A stretch of 9,672 bases of DNA from Patescibacteria group bacterium (GTDB taxonomy: Bacteria; Patescibacteriota; Minisyncoccia; Sungbacterales; GWA2-42-14). The position numbers were made by a program, and so were the translations under genes. Position 1 is the stretch's first letter; each line of letters starts with the position of its first letter. Under the pieces are notes generated by a model. It made no database searches. It was not told the DNA's origin and worked only from the letters and a program-made list of their open reading frames with translations. Of the stretch, positions 7,101 through 9,672 are shown piece by piece. Where the stretch lies: assembly GCA_018971745.1 (NCBI GenBank), contig JAGXAD010000014.1, positions 1 through 9,672 of the forward strand, written 5' to 3'.

Positions 7101-9191
7101 GGAACGGCCGCCGTTCGCCGACGGCGAAGTGGCGCTTGAACACTGGAAATACCATTGAATCTGATTTGACGTTGCGCTGCCGGCAGTCACCCATTCGGTC
7201 ATCTGCTGAACGCCGGTAACTCCCGCCGGACAGGCAAATTGGCTGGCGCTCCAATTACCGGAAGCCGTGCAGGTACCGGTTGAAGGATTGCAGGCGCCAT
7301 TATCGCGAAGCGTGAAAGTGCTTGAGCTATCGCTGACAAAGGCGCTCCCCGACCCAATTTGCCGGAATACCTTCACGGGCTGGTCAGTAACAAACAGAGA
7401 AGGAGGAATTGTCGCGGTAATCGTAGAAGCATCGCCGACTTTAAAATACGCGGTTGGTGAGGTTGCGGGAGTGCGCGAGATGACAACGGATTGTTGCGAT
7501 GCGCTCGCGCATTGGAAGTACCACTGGATCTTGTCGGAAGTAAGGCCGCCAATGGTAACCCACTCGGTCATCTGCCGAGTACCGGAAACTCCGTCGGGAC
7601 AGGTAAGCTGTCCGGCAGTCCAATTGCCTGATGACTTGCACTCTCCCGTGGAAACGTCGCATACGCCGCTGTTTTTCAAGTCAAATGTTGTTGTCGTAGC
7701 GGTCACGACCGCCGTTTGTCCCTGAATTTGCTGATATGCCGTTATGTCTTGATTTACGGAGAATAAAGATTGCAGTAGATAAATAGGCAATGTTGCAGTC
7801 AGTGTTGTGGCATCCCCGACTTTATAAGGATCGGCGAATGTGGTTCCCGGGGTGCGCGCAATCGGAAAGGTCAGAATGGAACGAGAGGTAACGTTGAATT
7901 GAACCTTATTTGAAATTGCTCCGTTGATTATCACATAGATGACATAAGAATGTTGGAAATCGCTGACCGTTAATACTCCTGTCCCAAACGGCGCAGAAAA
8001 CATTCCATTCGCATCGGTGGTGCCGATAAGAAAATTGTCCGCGCACGTCTGCCCGGCCGGGTCGGTGCAGAACACCCGCACCTCTTTTCCGGGGTCTGCG
8101 TTCTTCACGTTTACCGTAAGCGCGATTCCTTGCGGAAATGAGATGGCCGTGCCTTGCGCATTGCCGGCAGAGAGCGAAAGAGACGGCTGACTGGAAGTTG
8201 CCGCGGTCGTGAAATTAATCGTAAAGATGACCGTGCCATTTGCGGACAACGTCTGGCCGTACGGCAACTGGCTTCCGTTTATGTCTTTCAGAATTACGCC
8301 GGCTGGCGGAGTAATCGAAGTAAAGGTATAGGTTCCGACTGGCACGCCGTTAAACGTCTGCTGACCGTTTGCGTCAGTGTCAATATCGGCAACTGCAGAA
8401 CCGTTCGGACCGGTGTTGTTGGCCGTAAAATGAGAGCTGTCCCAAGATTGTCCGTCTTTGGCGGTCTTGATAATGACGGTGCCGGTTAGCGGCTGAACGC
8501 TCGCAAAGTTGAACGTCACGGTAGTCGACCAGCCGGAAAAAAGCGTAAAGCTGTACGGAAGTGAAGCTCCGTTTACGCTCTGCAGAACAGTGCCTACGGG
8601 AGCGGTAACGGAATTGATGCGATACGCGCCAATGGGCGAACCGGGAGCGTCAATTGGATTGTCCGTGGAAACGTCTGCGGTGTGGCCGTCGGGATACGTT
8701 ACGTTCGCAATGAACGGCGGGCTGTCCCAGGACGCGCCGTCTTTGGTTGAGCGGGAAAGGATGGTGCCGGTGGCAGGCGCAACGGTTATGAAATTAAACG
8801 TAAACGTAACATTGCCTCCCGCAGAAAGATATTGCGCAGCCGAAGGAGTAATGCTTGAAAACGCGGCGCCCGGAGGACCGCCTGATTTATAGGTAAGCGT
8901 ATATGAACCGGTTGGCACGCCAGGAGCGGTGGCCGGCACAACCTGGGAGAGGTTTGAGTAAGGTCCTTGCGGAGTGGATGCATCAAGTATAATGGAAGCG
9001 GTTCCTGATAACGGCCATGGGTTTCCGTCCAATGTGGCGTTGACGATAATGGTGCCGGTGGCAGTTTGCGCAGAGACGGTGCGAGGGAAGAATGTCACAA
9101 TGGGCAGGAGGGTTGATTCAATCAAAAACAAAAACGAAACAAAAAACGAAATGATTTTGGCGTAAATTTTTTGCGAAGAAAAAAGATGCAT
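4149..9191 (-). CDS. 1680-residue secreted surface protein: beta-repeats, DUF4214-like units, peptidoglycan-binding C-terminus
   Basis: Large exported, probably wall-bound structural protein or adhesin; no enzymatic motif was recognised. In order: signal peptide with a hydrophobic core (about 13-35) and likely cleavage after VSA (39-41); three tandem beta-sandwich repeats (about 43-329) of Cna-B/PEGA style; an Ig-like piece with FPQGIAL (334-435); two cysteine-bearing repeats (442-684); a PTPTTAP linker (699-705); another beta domain with FPQGTAL (706-833); DUF4214-like units marked by YLLGRDPSSEE (930), YRLFLGR (1185), YRLYLRRTPSSAE (1303) and YRNYLGRDPSDSE (1353), the first two separated by some 200 unassigned residues; a hydrophobic Gly/Ala/Ser-rich stretch (1418-1468); and PG_binding_1 (1611-1676, VRGSSGKEV, GYYGPKTEAAVKRFQ, GFVGPKTL). 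All 16 cysteines fall in close pairs. The start at 9191 gives a proper signal peptide but has no Shine-Dalgarno. It stands alone with its own promoter and terminator. Domain names are by eye. Confidence 0.9.
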   Translation of the reverse strand: MHLFSSQKIYAKIISFFVSFLFLIESTLLPIVTFFPRTVSAQTATGTIIVNATLDGNPWPLSGTASIILDASTPQGPYSNLSQVVPATAPGVPTGSYTLTYKSGGPPGAAFSSITPSAAQYLSAGGNVTFTFNFITVAPATGTILSRSTKDGASWDSPPFIANVTYPDGHTADVSTDNPIDAPGSPIGAYRINSVTAPVGTVLQSVNGASLPYSFTLFSGWSTTVTFNFASVQPLTGTVIIKTAKDGQSWDSSHFTANNTGPNGSAVADIDTDANGQQTFNGVPVGTYTFTSITPPAGVILKDINGSQLPYGQTLSANGTVIFTINFTTAATSSQPSLSLSAGNAQGTAISFPQGIALTVNVKNADPGKEVRVFCTDPAGQTCADNFLIGTTDANGMFSAPFGTGVLTVSDFQHSYVIYVIINGAISNKVQFNVTSRSILTFPIARTPGTTFADPYKVGDATTLTATLPIYLLQSLFSVNQDITAYQQIQGQTAVVTATTTTFDLKNSGVCDVSTGECKSSGNWTAGQLTCPDGVSGTRQMTEWVTIGGLTSDKIQWYFQCASASQQSVVISRTPATSPTAYFKVGDASTITATIPPSLFVTDQPVKVFRQIGSGSAFVSDSSSTFTLRDNGACNPSTGTCTASGNWSASQFACPAGVTGVQQMTEWVTAGSATSNQIQWYFQCSSATSPSANGGRSAPTPTTAPMVTLTLNRDQERVLPDQQFSFSGTLDSSQVAFPQGTALFMAISNGVAVNHIEIDGRTLSSSDFFASGNSIKVPFSSALYNGSHSFRLVLQNALPVQLDRLVSVWVSAVDSSNTLLLKGRTASITVAHLPTEVIGKGVSLKVPALMDYNGCCWISSTPLVRVRVFQFDEMDVTRGPFFTPNSIPLLPDNIAFTLFPGDATMQRIGLSLKQFSDSLSREFITAQYQYLLGRDPSSEEMSRYLPMFTQWRNPLAALMDVYNRRTDVQQAVLVPRDNSPLPSYDKLLEWAATKGWKEESSLQSFKLQTGFDDGWKLFQELWGKYEPLAIGYPTDDGFPDKFTADAQTNPISAIASLCETSNRNHGHYRQRLEEPIDFEFCWKNDPMLRHAAILWAKDSGWAYNKFVIYNSTLEGTGIPSAPSVVIINPSGPILASMFGPGKYSEYAQEQQWRYPPAQMYYDLISSSEYASFPEPRFRKNIDSVYRLFLGRQANESDIAWVKSKFLGGHGPDDTSGLSYNPYQSWINEQWEPNGLLVASNFDYVSDVEFLKNPRYITDDTYGIRYIPGEIDAVSSRLVELMEKSGNAELYQGDNFKRILSGLYRLYLRRTPSSAEVEEWRAGGKNFGDIEFAINQSPEYGKDPASADAIRNLYRNYLGRDPSDSETALWSGKTISTIANGIGTSAEIKSVAQQHPENAYIFPIKRIKIVHCGFFCSVFGKILTIALVVAASYFIPVTLPIVGTISGTAGAALSTLAVSSVSAGLNLSQIVTGSLSKGFNEAGFNGETFVQDVSIARAMAGQAGGVFSMTNLFENADPTILDGFRTMAQAPQNNPFAESKSQNQQYGFASLFSAALELLSARQFGQSPDAASTRLAQIDVSGHYGGVSSVPMPQKSGQVGQTQLSRNVIAKNLVRGSSGKEVFLLQKILGVTDLTFLPQYQTGYYGPKTEAAVKRFQKRYGLEPVGFVGPKTLALLNLFGK
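5022..6434 (-). repeat. Four DUF4214-like units within the surface protein
   Basis: Residues about 920-1390 hold four copies of the pattern Y-x3-L-G/R-R-x-P/A-x4-E followed by an aromatic. Units 2-4 end in or begin after the S-x-EY/EF signature usual between tandem DUF4214 copies (SSSEYASF 1166-1172, SPEYGKD 1336-1342). Units 3 and 4 are directly adjacent; units 1 and 2 are separated by a long unassigned insertion. Such units occur in S-layer-like and other large exported bacterial proteins. Confidence 0.7.
7140..7868 (-). repeat. Two tandem four-cysteine repeats (about 120 residues each) in the surface protein
   Basis: Residues 442-561 and 566-684 are clear duplicates: both have KVGDA(T/S)-T-T-AT near the start, a C-x6-C pair (CDVSTGEC, CNPSTGTC), SGNW, a third cysteine in TCP/ACP, the identical QMTEWVT, and the identical end IQWYFQC. 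The spacing of the four cysteines is conserved, suggesting two disulfides per unit. I do not recognise the module. Confidence 0.85.
8205..9065 (-). repeat. Three tandem beta-sandwich repeats of about 95 residues in the surface protein
   Basis: Residues about 43-137, 139-232 and 234-329 share the frame TGT-I, T-DG-W-S, GxPxGxY, P-G, LPY-TL (copies 2 and 3) and a final TF-NF. Copies 2 and 3 are the closest (KDGASWDSP, KDGQSWDSS); copy 1 is the most diverged. The pattern resembles Cna-B/PEGA-type prealbumin-like domains of exposed proteins; the exact family is not certain. Confidence 0.8.
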
Positions 9192-9204
9192 AAAATTATT
9201 ATTG

Positions 9205-9258
9205 AAAAAACGGAATGTAAAATAACGGCCGCATAGCGTATTATTTTAACATTCCGTT
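9205..9258 (-). promoter_or_regulatory. Terminator-shaped hairpin in the leader of the surface gene (possible attenuator)
   Basis: Arms 9209-9225 and 9241-9258 pair over 17 bp with one bulged base around a 15-nt loop. On the minus strand the stem is followed by TTTTTT (9210-9205), only 13 bases before the ATG at 9191. It lies between the putative promoter at 9290-9298 and the gene, so it would have to be read through. It could instead close a transcript from beyond the right edge. The plus strand lacks a T run, so the orientation is clear. Confidence 0.7.
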
Positions 9259-9289
9259 GTCGTCATATTGAGAAATAAACACTAATAGT

Positions 9290-9298
9290 AGTATAACA
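9290..9298 (-). promoter_or_regulatory. Extended -10 promoter of the surface gene
   Basis: Minus strand TGTTATACT: a TATACT hexamer (9295-9290) preceded by the TGn extension (9298-9296), which can compensate for the poor T-rich -35 region. Transcription would begin near 9283, giving a leader of about 92 nt that contains the hairpin at 9205-9258. Confidence 0.5.
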
Positions 9299-9459
9299 CA
9301 AAAACAACGAGCAAAAAATATAATTTAATTCAAAAACTTAATTTCTAAAAAGCAAAAAATCATTGAGCAAAACTTTTAAAAACAAAAGAACCTACGGATA
9401 AAAACACAGTCATCATAGTAAGGTTTAGTAATGTTTAATAACTTATTATTAACAAACGG

Positions 9460-9504
9460 TTTTAATGAAAAGCCGTCAGCTACGCTGACGGCTTTTCATT
9501 AAAA
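9460..9504. terminator. Perfect 21-bp bidirectional hairpin terminator
   Basis: Arms 9460-9480 and 9484-9504 are perfectly complementary around a 3-base centre (TAC). The GC core GCCGTCAGC/GCTGACGGC is bordered by AAAA and TTTT, so both strands read as an intrinsic terminator. No gene ends next to it in the window; it most likely closes a minus-strand gene lying beyond the right edge. The core 9-mer is shared with the terminator at 4078-4112. Confidence 0.75.
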
Positions 9505-9519
9505 AAATGTCCAAAAAAG

Positions 9520-9528
9520 TTATCCACA
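9520..9528 (+). promoter_or_regulatory. DnaA-box match
   Basis: TTATCCACA is an exact match to the DnaA box consensus TTATNCACA and lies in AT-rich gene-free DNA. It is the only exact copy in the region; near matches such as TTATTAACA (9446-9454) are weak. One box alone does not make an origin; it could also be a DnaA-regulated site or chance. Confidence 0.35.
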
Positions 9529-9672
9529 AAACAACATAAAAATACCTTCCGCCAGCAAACAAAAAACTTATTGCGAATTTGTTTATTTGTAAAAAAACGC
9601 TATTCATTCACTGCAATTTATTGACTGATCCGAACAATGTTAATTTTTTCTTTATTATATTTTTCATTTCCT

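Larger units (their letters stand above)
9192..9672. other. AT-rich gene-free region upstream of the surface gene
   Basis: No coding region of credible length lies here on either strand. It contains, from the left, the leader hairpin and promoter of the surface gene, an A-rich stretch (about 9300-9460) without visible signals, a perfect bidirectional hairpin (9460-9504), one DnaA-box match (9520-9528), and a further AT-rich run to the edge. A TTGACT (-35-like, 9621-9626) has no -10 at proper spacing. Confidence 0.7.

Noticed and set aside
3421..8739. Shared 13-mer GCGCCGTCTTTGG in rsmE and the surface gene
   Set aside because: Both copies encode a Lys-Asp-Gly-Ala string in the same strand, so similar protein sequence explains it.
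8509..8892. Long antisense frames across the surface gene (also 7267-7725, 5922-6320, 5816-6313)
   Set aside because: They lie opposite or out of frame within one continuous 1680-codon gene with clear domains; their products have low-complexity composition and no recognisable motif.
9431..9502. 23-codon plus-strand frame with AAGG upstream and three consecutive TTA Leu codons, ending in the hairpin: looks like an amino-acid leader peptide
   Set aside because: The frame runs through the whole perfect hairpin, which is better explained as a bidirectional terminator, and no downstream biosynthetic gene is visible.
9608..9667. 19-codon minus-strand frame at the right edge with a signal-peptide-like start
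   Set aside because: Too short, stops early, and AGGA is too close to the ATG.
1..9672. CRISPR array, tRNA or rRNA genes, retron or diversity-generating repeats
   Set aside because: No regularly spaced short repeats, cloverleaf or rRNA-like sequence, or reverse transcriptase were seen; the only internal repeats are protein-domain duplications.

Overview
The window looks like chromosomal DNA of a Patescibacteria/CPR bacterium, most likely Parcubacteria-like. This is inferred from gene style, not from a marker match. The pointers are an FtsQ with an acidic Ser/Ala-rich insert, a GT39-type membrane glycosyltransferase ending in a DSNYDWGQDL tail, and a very large exported protein with DUF4214-like units and a C-terminal peptidoglycan-binding domain. 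All four visible start codons lack a Shine-Dalgarno sequence. TGA is used as a normal stop (ftsQ), which argues against the code-25 lineages Gracilibacteria and Absconditabacteria. Intergenic DNA is strongly AT-rich.

Layout from left to right. (1) 2-1774, + strand: the 3' part of a multi-membrane-span GT39/PMT-like glycosyltransferase that runs off the left edge. (2) 1755-2687, - strand: ftsQ-like division protein, converging on the first gene with a 20-bp overlap. (3) 2758-3087, - strand: rplU (ribosomal protein L21) with a strong sigma70-type promoter and its own terminator, but no rpmA after it. (4) 3134-3269: a 136-bp element with terminal inverted repeats and a 4-bp direct repeat (TCAA), wedged exactly between rsmE and rplU. 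(5) 3259-3963, - strand: rsmE (16S rRNA m3U1498 methyltransferase), whose last codons and stop lie inside the element. (6) 4149-9191, - strand: a 1680-residue secreted surface protein transcribed alone, with an extended -10 promoter, a terminator-shaped leader hairpin and a downstream terminator. (7) 9192-9672: an AT-rich gene-free stretch with that promoter and leader, a perfect 21-bp bidirectional hairpin and one perfect DnaA-box match.

The left part is housekeeping (glycosylation of exported molecules, division, ribosome). The right part is a cell-surface module: the large protein probably projects beta-sandwich repeats outward and is held to the wall by its C-terminus. The most concrete novelty is the small inserted element: removing it together with one TCAA copy restores a clean rsmE end (TN-stop) and a tight 34-bp rsmE-rplU junction. 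Other points are the leader hairpin of the surface gene, its 16 cysteines in close pairs, and a 9-mer (GCTGACGGC) shared by two terminators and ftsQ.
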